From assembly GCA_023853785.1 (NCBI GenBank), contig JAJIRX010000668.1, forward strand, positions 744,001 through 808,000: DNA of 64,000 nucleotides, read 5' to 3'. Below the pieces are notes generated by a model. It had not been told where the DNA came from, made no database searches, and saw nothing but the letters and a program-made list of their open reading frames with translations. Below are positions 53,514-64,000 of the stretch, piece by piece. The position numbers were made by a program, and so were the translations under genes. The DNA is from Psilocybe azurescens (taxonomy: Eukaryota; Basidiomycota; Agaricomycetes; Agaricales; Agrocybaceae). Numbering within the stretch: position 1 is the stretch's first letter; each line of letters opens with the position of its first letter.

Positions 53514-56500
53514 TTTGGTTCTTATTCATGCCCTACTAAAACATGACCAGATTGTGATATATGACTGCAGTTTGTCTACTAACCATTCAAAAATTTGTAT
53601 CTTATGGGGTAGCTTTTGCATATCTTCTGGGAATTGAATAAATATGTATTGGTACTGGCTGGAAGTGGTAAAGTGGCCTGAACCTAAATAAAGAGTTGGG
53701 TAACTGTTAATTATTATCACTATATTCATATTCTTCTGACAGGCCACTATGCTGATCTTGCTGCCAGACATGTCCATACTACTGAAGATTGCACTTTTAA
53801 CCTACAGTATAAAGAAAGCTGTTGCCTACCCATGGCAGATGCTTCTGACATTGAGAATCATTTCACCACTGGTTGTCATCATTGGACATTATATTTCTTA
53901 TATATGCATATGCTATACCACACTATCTTTTACAGTATTTTCTTCAATTCTTAGTTTCTCATTCCTCTATTTCTTGGTTAAATATACACTATAGATGTAT
54001 TCAGTTAATCAACAGGTATCCTTGCTATCTAGGCAATAGCATGGATATTCCCACAGGTATCAGCCCTGCTACCTATACCCATACCTGCCTGTACCCACAC
54101 CCATAACCCACACAGGTTACCTGAGCCCATGCTGTTCTCTACTTCTATTAATGACAAACACAGAAAGATCTACTGTTGGTCTCATCCAGTCCCTCATCTT
54201 TCTACTGACCTTGCTTCTCAAGGTTGATGGAGATATTTGAAGCCTGTTTTTCTAAGTTTGTTACCACAGTTGGACTTCAAATCAGGTCACAAATACTATG
54301 ACATAGATGTGGATGACAATAACAATCCAGTTGTACTCTCTGGATCATGTGAGTGATATTGGTCTAAGGCTGCTAGACTTCATTTTAATTAAGTGCTAGA
54401 TGGCAAAATTCATTACATTGAGTGGGATAGTACCACTGGTCTAGACTGTTAAATTTAGTGAGATATCAGTTGGTGAAAAAGATTTGTCTTCCCTACCCTC
54501 AAGAATAGTGACAAAGTCTGGTTGTCATTTTGGGCTCCAATGTCTCTTGTAAGTTAAAGTTGACATTGGGTGCTAATGCTAATGTCTCTTATAGAATATC
54601 TCTATTACCACAAGACATACATGAATCAAAGACAGATACTGGATTTGCACATCAAGAATGACTTAATTGTTCCTGTGGGCATGGGCACAGGGACTTTGGG
54701 TGCTATGGATTGCTATACTAGACCAAAGAACAGGAGACTCTGTGCTGTGTAGGCTCACAGAATCCAGAAAATACTTGGGCAGCCACCTTGACTAACTTAT
54801 GAGATCAGCATTCAGCAGGAGCTGCACCATAATAGTATTTGCAAGCTCCTAGAGGTTTCCTTCCATGACAACAGGACTATGTATAGGCTAATTTTCAACT
54901 ATATATATGAGTTACAAATGTGTACAATGCATAAAAAGGAGAAAAACAGAGTTCACTGTCAAAGGAAAAAATTCGAGATCATGGTCATGTGTGTGTAGAT
55001 ATAGAATATTAATATAAAAAGAGGCTGTGGTGAGCCTGGGGCACCAGAATTACATTGGTTCTGATTAAATCAATTAATTATGCTTTGCACCAGTAATGGT
55101 ATTACAGCACCAACCTTATGGATATCTGTTGTCCAAAGGAAGGCCTGGAGTGAAAAATATTGCTGTTGGGTGGCATTAAATTTGCAAAGAAGCATGAGAT
55201 AGTAGTCATGTTCAAAGTTGGGTGGCTGGCCAATTATGATATCATTGCTGGGGCCCTGATGTTTGGCTGTTGACTGCCAACATTTAAACATCAATAAGGA
55301 AACAAACTGGTGTGACTTCCAAAAGCAGATTGGCTGTAATCTATGCTATCTCCCATGGCCCAAACTAATTTTCCACCTTCTGCCAGCCAGTGGATAATAC
55401 TGGATATTGGAAATCTTGCCCTTCAGCTGGTATGATTGTTGAGCCTTGGCATTGGCATCAACAGCCCTTGTTTTCTTGGCTTTTAATAAGATTTAGTGAA
55501 GAAAAATAATGTTTATAATGAAGTATATTTTATATAGATGGAAAATCAAGTGTGTATAGGTGAAAAATGTTTTGTGATGAGGTTTGGACATGACCGTGAC
55601 TGTGCTCTTTCATGTTGTTGCACATTAGTCATGTTCTGACATTGAAACTGGCAGCCATCTGCTGAGCATCAGAGACCCCAGCAGCAACATCATAATCAGT
55701 CAGTGGCCGACTACTATAATTATGTCTGCTGGTATATAGAGCCAGAAATTGAAAAAAAAACTGATTTTGCATCTTTTATACCTGCACCATATCTTGCATC
55801 TACAACATGATGGACAACCAAGATGTCACCCCTTCATTAGTTCTGACAACATCCATCAGCCATGTTACATGAGATTAATAGGGCTCTTTCAGCTTGCTGA
55901 CTGTGTCTGAATCATCAGTGATCTATACCAATGTTGAGCAGAACACTGGGACAGTCACTATCAGCAGCATGACTACCAACCAACTAGTTGTTGATGTATA
56001 CAGAATCATCAAGGACAAGTTTGAGATCAGTGAACACTGTATTTAAGTACATCAGCAAAACCACCAAAACCAATTATTGCAAAGTGGCCTATATAAGGCA
56101 AATTGATCATTTTGTGATTATATATTGCTATATATGGTTGATCAAAATCTTTGTGCTTAATTGGAAGATCATAAAAACATTTGTACTATGTTAGTATGCC
56201 CACTAATCAATCTAGTATTTTGAATTGTTTGAATAAGAATTGGGGTGGAATTAAAATTAAGCCAAATGTTTATTCAACTTTACAGTCAGCAGTAATTTTT
56301 GGAGGACCATTGAGGTATATAGCATTTTTGACAATTTTTTCTCTTTTCTTGTAAGTTGCCATAGGCATAAGCTTTGTATGTATAGCACACTAAAAATTAG
56401 TATGAGAATTAACTGTATGTCAATTATTTTACTGTTTGTAATATGTAGTATTACAGTACATTGCTAGCTTGTATGGGCTCTCCCAGAAAGGCCACTTTTT

Positions 56501-58780
56501 AGATAGTGACATAGACCATCACATACATGCATATAATAATGATGATGTATTAATGTAACAATTAGAACATATATTTAATTGTGTTCTGTGAAGGTAGTGG
56601 TTCAATTGTGGTAAGAGGTGTTTCAATTAAAAGTGATAATCTGAGTTATCAATCTGAGTGATATAGAAAGAGTGCTATGTATTTTGTAGCAATATTAAAT
56701 GATCCAATATTTTATTGTAAAATTGCCCTCTGGGTAGCTGTAGAAAATTGTTTTGTCTTGCAAAGTTAACAAAGATTTGAGTTACCTTACAAGAACTACA
56801 AAATTTTTACTTTTGGGTAATCCTGGCCAGGACTTACAAATAAAGAGTCTATTTTTTTCACTTTACTATGCCTTTTTGGGAATTTGTGTTTTTTTTTGTC
56901 TTTCAAGAACATTGGATTACAGTGTGTTCTTTTAGCAGTTTTGCCAATGTATCAGGGTCAAAGTCAGGACCTTGCAAAGGTTTTGGCAGCAATGCTTGAG
57001 TTTGCAGAGGAGTGTGAGGGCACACAAGGTAAACCATATGTTGCATCAATTATTATCACATGCAACAAGAGACCCAGAGAAGCCATGAAAGATATGTCTA
57101 CTGTTGGCATCACTTGATTAACACATTTGCTATTTCTCTGTGAGTCAATCCTAGCATTTCATGATAAGCTCTTTATAATATACTTTAGTTAAGAGCCAGT
57201 TCTCTTATACAAAACAACCCAATGCAACACTAGCATAGTAACACTAATCTACAACAAAACAGTGTCAGTATTATTAGAGCCAGTTAGCATAAGAAAATCA
57301 AGTTTTAGGGCTAACATATATGAGATGTGTCCATACTAAGCTCTGGTGCTGACTTGTAACATTTATTATTTAAGATTCTCAAACAAGATAGATTTTGTTG
57401 CATGTTCACTAGAACTCATGACTGTGGTAAACACCCCAAGTGTAATGAGCTTAAATAAGAAGAAAGAGAAGTGGGAACAAAACTGAGAGCATGTGACATT
57501 ATATGAAGGGCTATTGGCCAATACAACCTAGATAGAACATCTGCATCTGTGGGTCTTTCTACTCTACATTAGCACGAGTCTGCAGCTACAACATTTTGTA
57601 TTTTACAGAAATTTGCCAGGCTATCTGAGGACATGCTCTAAAACTTGAGGGATCATTTTGATCATCTTGATCATCCAAAGAATGGTATACTGCTGAGTAG
57701 CAAGGCTCACCATCTATTTGACAATTTTCAGATTTGTCTCAAAAAACCAAGGTCAAGAAATATTTCTTCAGGGATGTTCAATCTTAACCAATGATTATAC
57801 AGAAACCACACATATATTGTACAACTTTCTTTTATTATTCAGAAAAATTCAAAATGCAGTCTGAATTTGTGACTTTCACAAACAAAAATGGGAATTTTCC
57901 AGAAACATATCTCTACTAAACCTCTATTATATTTCTATTCATGCTGCTATCTCAGGAGTTTTGAATATGAGTGGTGCATGTAAATTCTTTGATGAGTTTT
58001 TGCAGAAGCAGTGAGGATGAGGGAATAACTCCAGCATTAACAGCTTGGGATGATCTTGAATGTCTAGACAAATTAGCTTATAACATACAAGTTATCAAAG
58101 TCATTTAAAGTGCCAGCATGCAGAGATCATAATGATGCTTATATAAGTAGATAGTAGGTTATCACTTTTTGTCTTTTTCCTCCTGCAATTATAAAGTTGA
58201 CTCAGACCTTTTGCAATCAATAAAAACTGAGAGAATGATAGTATTGTTGGTCAGTCATTTTTGGTGTGGGAATATTCTCATGCCTCAGTCAATCACTTCC
58301 AGAACACTGAGATATGTATGTGTATGTGTACTCTAGTTCACTATGCTACATTACCTTACTACTATTATAGCTTAAACAGATTATGGGCTCCACCTTTGCA
58401 TAAAGGCACATTTCCTCATTCACAATCTATAGAGACCTCAGAGACTTACTCATCATATTGTCTAAATGGTGAATTTTTTGCATTTACTGAGTGTCTTCTA
58501 ATTCAGTTCATAGCTGAATTAATGCACATATATTCAAGCTCTCTCATACTCTGAGATATATCAGCTCAGACAATCTTATTTTTCTGTATAATCACTGAGG
58601 TGTTATTTTTCTATTTCACTTAACACTGAACTTGTCAAATCATGACAACATTCAAGCTGGATGACATAGAGCTTCTGTTGGAAAGCACCAATTACAACAC
58701 TTGGTGGGAAGGCATCAATTAAGTACTTCAACAGTACTTTATCTTCCCCACACCGTCCAGTAGACTTGCCTATATACTGA
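53514..58780. other. Long AT-rich repeat-derived stretch without a recognised gene
   Basis: About 5 kb with only short broken frames. Slightly coding-like pieces occur at about 54220-54420 and at 56950-57116 (plus strand, containing QDLAKVLAAMLEFAEECEG), probably old transposon exons. A TACCCA/GGGTA word cluster lies at 54040-54110. No terminal repeats were paired here. Confidence 0.45.
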
Positions 58781-58784
58781 GTGT

Positions 58785-59035
58785 AAAAAGATAAACAGAG
58801 TCCAGTGGATTCCAGTGAATTCCAGTGGACTTCAGTAGATCTTATACTATACAGTGAATATGGACTAATATAATTGGAGTCCACTGGACTCCACTGGACT
58901 CTGTGGACTTAATACAGTAAATAAGTAAAAATAAAAATAAATTGAGTCCAGTAGAATCCACTGGACTCTGTTTACCTTTAAATTATATCAGATTATCAAA
59001 ATTTACTGGAGTTCACTGGACTTAATTAATGAAAT
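58785..59035. repeat. GGAGTCCA word cluster
   Basis: The self-complementary word GAGTCCACTGGACTC and its halves (GTCCAGTGGA, TCCACTGGA) occur about a dozen times in both orientations. Similar clusters lie at 62660-62860 and 63500-63720. It probably marks the termini of a further non-autonomous element family. Confidence 0.6.
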
Positions 59036-59361
59036 AATGAAAATTGTATAATATTTATCTAATCTAACAAATGAGCAAAATATGTTTCTACCCCCTGTAG
59101 TCTTTGATTTAACCTCTTTTAATGACTACTGATTTAACCTGAATATAAAGTACTGAATTAACCCTAGTATATAAAGTCCTGAAGTAGCCCTGGTTTTGAA
59201 CTACTGATCTAACTGGAATATATCTACTGATTTAATCTTGCTTTTATTGTACTGATCTAACCTCTACTATGTCTTTAAAAAGTACTGATCTAACCTCCAT
59301 TATCTTCTACCAAAGTACTGATTCAACCCCTATTATGTCTTACCAAAGTACCAGTACTTTA

Positions 59362-60769
59362 CACTCCCCTACAAGCTCTGATCAGCACTACTCAGCACTG
59401 TATAACTCTGAGCAGAACTACTCAGAAATTGTTGTATACATAATAAACTGCAAGTGTTTCACATCATTGGGTTTCCTATTTACTCTTATTTTCATCACTT
59501 GATTATCTTTTATCTTTTATCTTATCATTCATCATCCATCATTCATCATATCTTTTATCTTTCTTAATATTTTGATCATTCCAGAAGTTTCCACCATCAC
59601 TCCTTTTATTATTCATCATGATCCTGTTTATTACTCATTATTACTCATTATTTTCTTCTTTATTATTCATCATGGTTTTTCTTATTACTCATCATGGAAC
59701 CTTGCTTAGTCAGTCATCTCCTAGAGTAGTATAAATACTGCATATTTTGTAGGCAGATCCCCAGCTTCACTCTCTTAGAATTTCCACTATCATTGGTGTG
59801 AACATTCAGATCATTGATTCCTCAAAAGTCTATCCTCTGCTCTCTCCTTATCCTCTGCTCTTATTCTCTTGCTGGTCTTTGTTGGTGGCCTTGTTGCACT
59901 GATTTTAGTTGCCTGACACATGATATTTGTGCTTAGTCAGCATTATATAATACTTTCTTACATAAGCTTTAAATATGCTATTAAAATCACATAATATTTA
60001 TGCTTAGTCAGTATTACATAAGCTTTTATATAATCTATAAAAGTCACATGATATTTGTAATAAATGCAAAATTGTAAAATGCACTTAACAGGAATTGAAC
60101 CAACAGCTTTATATAAATTAATTCTACACATGCTTTACCAACTACACTATTATTGCTTGTGTTATTTTCCACATTTAATGAATTATATACAATGTTTTAC
60201 AACACCCAATAATATATTCTAGCACTTCCCATGAAGCTATATTCACATATTATATATCAAAATAATCAGAAAATTGAGGGCAATATATCTGTAATTATTT
60301 CATCATATAAAAATTATGTCAGCATGTTCAATATACAAAATACTATAAAGTCCAAGTTATGTGACTTGTCTGTAGCCCTGGGTTCAATTTTTAATGAATG
60401 CTTTTTTAAATTTTCTTACTTGAGTATTGAATGCTCACTTCAAACAAGGATTTTATTTTGTATCTACTGCAGACAGTACCAAATTAGATGCAGATCCTTT
60501 AATTCCTGGTATGTGACATTTATTTTATTACAGGTGATCTGACCTGGAGCTGAGTAGTACTGCTCAGTTTTTGTTGAAAATAATAGACTCAGTTTCTGAG
60601 TTAGCTGATCAGTTCCAAGTTTTCTGATCAGATCAGATCAGATCTGTTCAGCCAAAAATTTAGGCAATTGCAGGCCATTTGGGTGGTGAAAAGTGTTTTA
60701 GGTCACTGATCAGAACTGATCAGAAAATCTCAATTTCTGATCAGTGCTCATCAGAACATGTGGGGAGTG
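59362..60769. mobile_element. Insertion with CACTCCCC ends inside copy B
   Basis: Ends CACTCCCCTACAAGCTCTGA and, in reverse complement, CACTCCCCACATGTTCTGAT. Both are followed by subterminal clusters of CTGATCAG and CTGAGCAG words in mixed orientation, as in CACTA-type elements. The site is defined by comparison with copy A, which lacks the insert. Flanking 3-bp sequences are not identical, so target duplication is unproven. No transposase frame is present. Confidence 0.55.
60088..60155 (-). repeat. tRNA-like SINE head (minus strand)
   Basis: On the minus strand, GTGTAGTTGGTAAAGC resembles an A-box and GGTTCAATTCC about 35 nt further on is a B-box match. There is no acceptor-stem pairing, so this is a tRNA-derived promoter, not a tRNA gene. 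It lies inside the 59362-60769 element. Confidence 0.5.
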
Positions 60770-61974
60770 ACAAGTCCTCCAAAGTACAGATCTAACCCCT
60801 ATTATGTCTGGTCAAAGTACTGATTTAACCCTGCTTTGTGATTTCTTAATTTCACCACTTATTGATTTTTGTGATCTTGACTCTCTTCCACTATCTCTCA
60901 TCCTTACTATGGGTAAAGACAAAAGTGTTGAGAGAAATAAATTAGATAATAAGGCATAAATACACTACAATATCTTTCTTTACTAACTACTATATCGGTT
61001 CAAGCCATTTTCTATTTTGTCTAGGCCCTTGGCAAGCCCCTATGCATATTTATTATTCTCCTTTACTATGTACAGTAGCACACCATCTACACAGTATATT
61101 CTGAGTAAATGGTGTCTAACTCCTTACTATCTTTTTATAACCTCAGTCATTTACTTTCTGTCTTTGACAGAGGTCTGTATCTATTTTCTGTTTACTTTAC
61201 TATTTTTTACTTACTTTTACCTATAGTTACTCACTGTGCTTTCATAACTTTAGATAGAATAAATCAGCCATTTACTTTCTGTCTTCAACTGAGTTACTAA
61301 CTGCACTTTTATAACTTCAGAAATAAACTCAAAAAAACATCAGGTAAATAAGCTAGATATATGCATTTCTTATCAAATTATGAGGTTTGAGCTTGGGCCC
61401 TGAATGGAGAATTGGGATCAGAAGTATTCTCTAAATTTGAGAGAATTTTATTCAAGTCCCTGAAAACAACAGCCTCAGGAACAGCTTGATGCTTCTGGGC
61501 TTCAGCAGATTTGTAAAGATTCTGTGTCTGCCCTTTGCTTTTGGGCCATGAGTCTTATGACCAGTCTCAAGCTCTCAAAATCTATTAGTAAAATCAGTCT
61601 CTAGATGCAAGTATTGAGACATATCAATATAGTCTGTCACAGGACCATAGGCTATCTAGAGCCTAGCAGCTTTAATATGAACACAATCTTTGCCAGTCTG
61701 ATCAATTAAAGAATAGATGCAAGCAAGAGAACCATCTTTTCTGCTATTACAGTAGCATAATGGAGAGCTGATTACTTTGGTACTATAGTAAAATAGAATG
61801 AATAGATCAGCAGAGGCTGGTGGTTATAAGTGGTCAAGATGTTTTTATCTACAATCAATTAAAGGAGATTAATGGCTATATTCCAAATATAGTAATTAGA
61901 AAAAGCAGAGTTAAATGGCTGGGACACCTGCAAAAAAGGTCACCAAACTCCACATGGAATACTTGAATGAGTGT

Positions 61975-62217
61975 AAAGACCTGCAATTATATGAAAATAT
62001 TTTACAAATTCTATTCTTTTAATAAAATTTTGACAATTTATTTAATTTCTCAGCCAAAAGTTGAACAAATATTACAGTCTTGGAGTCATTTTAGAGGGAA
62101 AAACAGGGCTATAAAATAGCCAGTTTAGACCAGTCTCAACCACAAAGACCAGTTCCCCAAGATGGGTCTTTTCATTCTCAAAATTAGATCTGGTCTTAAG
62201 ACTGAACATTCAAACAC
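61975..62217 (-). repeat. Truncated third copy of the GTGCTT-family MITE
   Basis: In reverse complement the segment follows the MITE order: GTGTTTGAATGTTCAGTC-like end, GACTGG words, a TTTTTATAGCCCT-like middle, GGCTGAGA, and GTAAAATATTTTCA. More diverged than copies 1 and 2, and its second half is missing. Confidence 0.5.
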
Positions 62218-62299
62218 TACTGTCTGCTCATGACGTCCTTTCTGTAGTTATATTGTTAATGTTTTACTACATATTAATCCTAGTTAGTATATAGTTTGT

Positions 62300-62655
62300 T
62301 CCAAAATATGTTTTCACCCCCTGTAGTCTTTGATTTAACCCTGGTTTACAAAGTACTGATCCTCCAGCCCACAATGTACTGAGTTATGTAATCCCTCTTT
62401 TAAACATCTCAAGTACTGATCTAATCTTTTTTCAACTATTGAGTTAACCCTGGTTTTATAGTATTGAGTTAACTCTGATTCAGTAACTCTTGATTTAACC
62501 CTCTTTTCAAAGTACTGATCCAACCCTGTTTTTGAGTTTTCAAAGTACTGATATAACCCTGCTTTTGATTTTTCAAAACTACTGATCTAATTCTGCTTTT
62601 GAGTTTTCAAACTACTATTCTAACTCTGCTTTTGACATTTCAAATTACTGATTTA
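62300..62655. repeat. Detached TTTAACCCT minisatellite array
   Basis: Begins ATATGTTTTCACCCCCTGTA then GTCTTTGATTTAACCCT and continues for about 12 units. In unit order it matches the reverse complement of the right array of copy A, not its left array. So it is the right terminus of another copy. Confidence 0.65.
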
Positions 62656-62870
62656 GGGATGGAGACTCCACATGGAGTCCAGCTGGAATTCACTCATACT
62701 CTATGTGGGCCAATGTGCAGGATGTGGAACTACATGGAGGCTCCATTTGGAATATCATCTGCAGTTCCACATCCTCCATATGAATTCCATGTGAACTCAA
62801 CCCATGAATTATGTATATCAGAATTAATACACAATTTCAGGGTCAAATTCAAATGGACTCCAGGTAAAGG
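62656..62870. repeat. GGAGTCCA words with an internal palindrome
   Basis: Contains GGAGACTCCACATGGAGTCC and a palindrome GGATGTGGAACT...AGTTCCACATCC at about 62717-62777. The relation to the 58785 and 63500 clusters is by the shared words. Confidence 0.5.
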
Positions 62871-62911
62871 AAGGTCTCTGGTTTTTATTTATATTTTATT
62901 GTAGTGCAAAA

Positions 62912-62998
62912 ATAAAATACACCAATTGGAATTGAACTGAAGCATACATGAAGCCCAAACATGGGCAATAAACTGATTGAGCCACAAAGGCTTTATTG
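62912..62998 (-). repeat. tRNA-like SINE head (minus strand)
   Basis: On the minus strand, TGGCTCAATCAGTTTA matches an A-box and GTTCAATTCC a B-box about 40 nt later. Compare GGCTCA...GTTCAATTC in the head of the 43159 insertion: similar type, different sequence. No tRNA cloverleaf. Confidence 0.5.
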
Positions 62999-63333
62999 AA
63001 AATTAAAAAATGATTGCATGTATACCAATTTCTATCATTTCTTGGCAATTTTCAGCATATATTAAACAATGTCATATGCATGACTTCTTGTTGCCACATT
63101 GGTCTGTTGGTTACTCCAACCACCCCACCTCTTCCTCCAACCACTAGCACTCTGCTGCTGCTGCTATTGTGCATGCCCCCACCACCTCACTGTTGTTGGT
63201 CAGAGCCAGGCACCCACCAACCCGATCCAACATACATTGTGGCACCACCAACTTTATTTTCTCATTTTCTTTTACATCTATATGTTCATTTATTCATTTA
63301 ACCCAATTATGTACCCTCCTGGCCACCTTTTTA

Positions 63334-63402
63334 GCCCATTATATTTTTGTTTCTGTTTTTGTTTTTGTTTTTGTTTTTGTTTTTATTTTATTTTATTTTG
63401 TT
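63334..63402. repeat. GTTTTT microsatellite
   Basis: About ten units of (T)GTTTTT, followed by TTTTATTTTA, a simple repeat in the T-rich orientation. Confidence 0.9.
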
Positions 63403-63499
63403 ACAATGGACTTTGCAAATAGATAATAATGTAGTACATAGTTATTAATATATTATATTGCACTCATGTAAATTTACACTAAGATTGAAAGATTGAAAT

Positions 63500-63720
63500 A
63501 TTCTAGTTGGAACTTGAATTGGAGTCCACCTGGACTCTAGATGGATTCTAACTGAACTCCAGTTGGACTCAAGTGGAATCATTTGGAGTCCATGTAGACT
63601 CCATTTATCAAAGATGATTTTTTGAACCTTTATACATGTTCCAAATAGACTCCATATAGAGTCCACCACTTTTGTATGGAGTTGGTGGACTCCATATGAA
63701 GTTCCTGGGTGGGTGTAAAG
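63500..63720. repeat. GGAGTCCA/TGGACTCC word cluster
   Basis: At least ten occurrences of GGAGTCCA, TGGACTC and GTCCATGTAGACTCC in both orientations. The remaining 63721-64000 ends in AAAACTGGTTAAAACTGG and CCAGTGC words without a recognised gene. Confidence 0.55.
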
Positions 63721-64000
63721 TACACTATAATTGTCAAATCCCAACAGAATATTATGTTCTTGGAGAAATTTTCAATCTTTAAATTATCTTTGCAACTATT
63801 AATAATACAACTTTGCATAATTTTAGGTGTAAAACAAGTTAAAACTGGTTAAAACTGGTTAAGACCAAGACTGGCCCAGGATTGCAAAGAATCACAAAGG
63901 TTGTGCTTCCATACCCTGCTGAGTCAAGCCAGTGCTGCCCATGAGCCCCCTCTCCTCCTCTTTACATGCAGCCTCCACTGACCCCCTTTTGCAGCACCAT

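Larger units (their letters stand above)
59084..61915. mobile_element. Minisatellite-ended element (copy B), interrupted
   Basis: The left array 59084-59353 and the central part 60770-61915 align with copy A (52411-53345). A second element (59362-60769) is inserted in the left array, and about 400 bp near 60925-61330 has no counterpart in copy A. The right array is missing at 61915; an inverted array piece at 62300-62655 may be its displaced end or belong to a third copy. Confidence 0.65.

Noticed and set aside
52411..62655. A telomere or subtelomere in the window
   Set aside because: The TTTAACCCT units are degenerate, 20-25 bp long and occur as inverted element ends on both sides of unique cores, not as a terminal CCCTAA tract.
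63099..63426. Overlapping frames of 85-107 codons
   Set aside because: They depend on the GTTTTT microsatellite and low-complexity CCACC tracts and have no protein-like features.

Overview
The window is fungal nuclear DNA, almost certainly from an Agaricomycete (Basidiomycota). Genes carry many short GT-AG introns, mostly about 45-100 nt. The recognisable families are typical of that group: a DUF6534-type membrane protein, a tandem pair of 'macrofage activating glycoprotein'-like GPI proteins, a DUF1996 protein ending in a fungal CBM1, a YABBY/HMG-like basic protein and a fungal BTB protein. I cannot name the species.

Layout. 1-4430 is AT-rich repeat DNA with two fold-back elements. 4.7-20.1 kb is a gene island: a DUF6534 gene, a small secreted protein, the HMG/YABBY-like gene, two tandem GPI mannoprotein-like genes with a small gene between them, a multi-pass membrane protein and unknown genes. 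20.1-26.4 kb is a transposon island: a 4.34-kb decayed DNA transposon with an exact 8-bp target duplication, and an 852-bp hairpin element with CACTA-like ends. 26.9-41.7 kb is a second gene island: a membrane protein, a mitochondrial pyruvate carrier subunit, DUF1996-CBM1, BTB/POZ, a broken D-xylose-1-dehydrogenase-like gene and a small membrane protein. 41.7-64 kb is nested transposon DNA: TA-targeted MITEs, a tRNA-headed retroinsertion inside one of them, a Tc1/mariner copy, LINE remnants, and elements whose ends are telomere-like minisatellite arrays. No intact gene was recognised there.

The genes do not form an obvious pathway or cluster; they look like ordinary chromosomal genes separated by transposon blocks. 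Five otherwise convincing gene models contain eight frame breaks. Seven are cured by adding a single base to a short homopolymer; the eighth is a length error in an A-run. Other models in the same window are perfectly open. This looks more like residual base-calling error than decay, but the sequence alone cannot settle it.

Exon coordinates were worked out by hand from splice consensus, reading-frame continuity and remembered family patterns. No database search was run.
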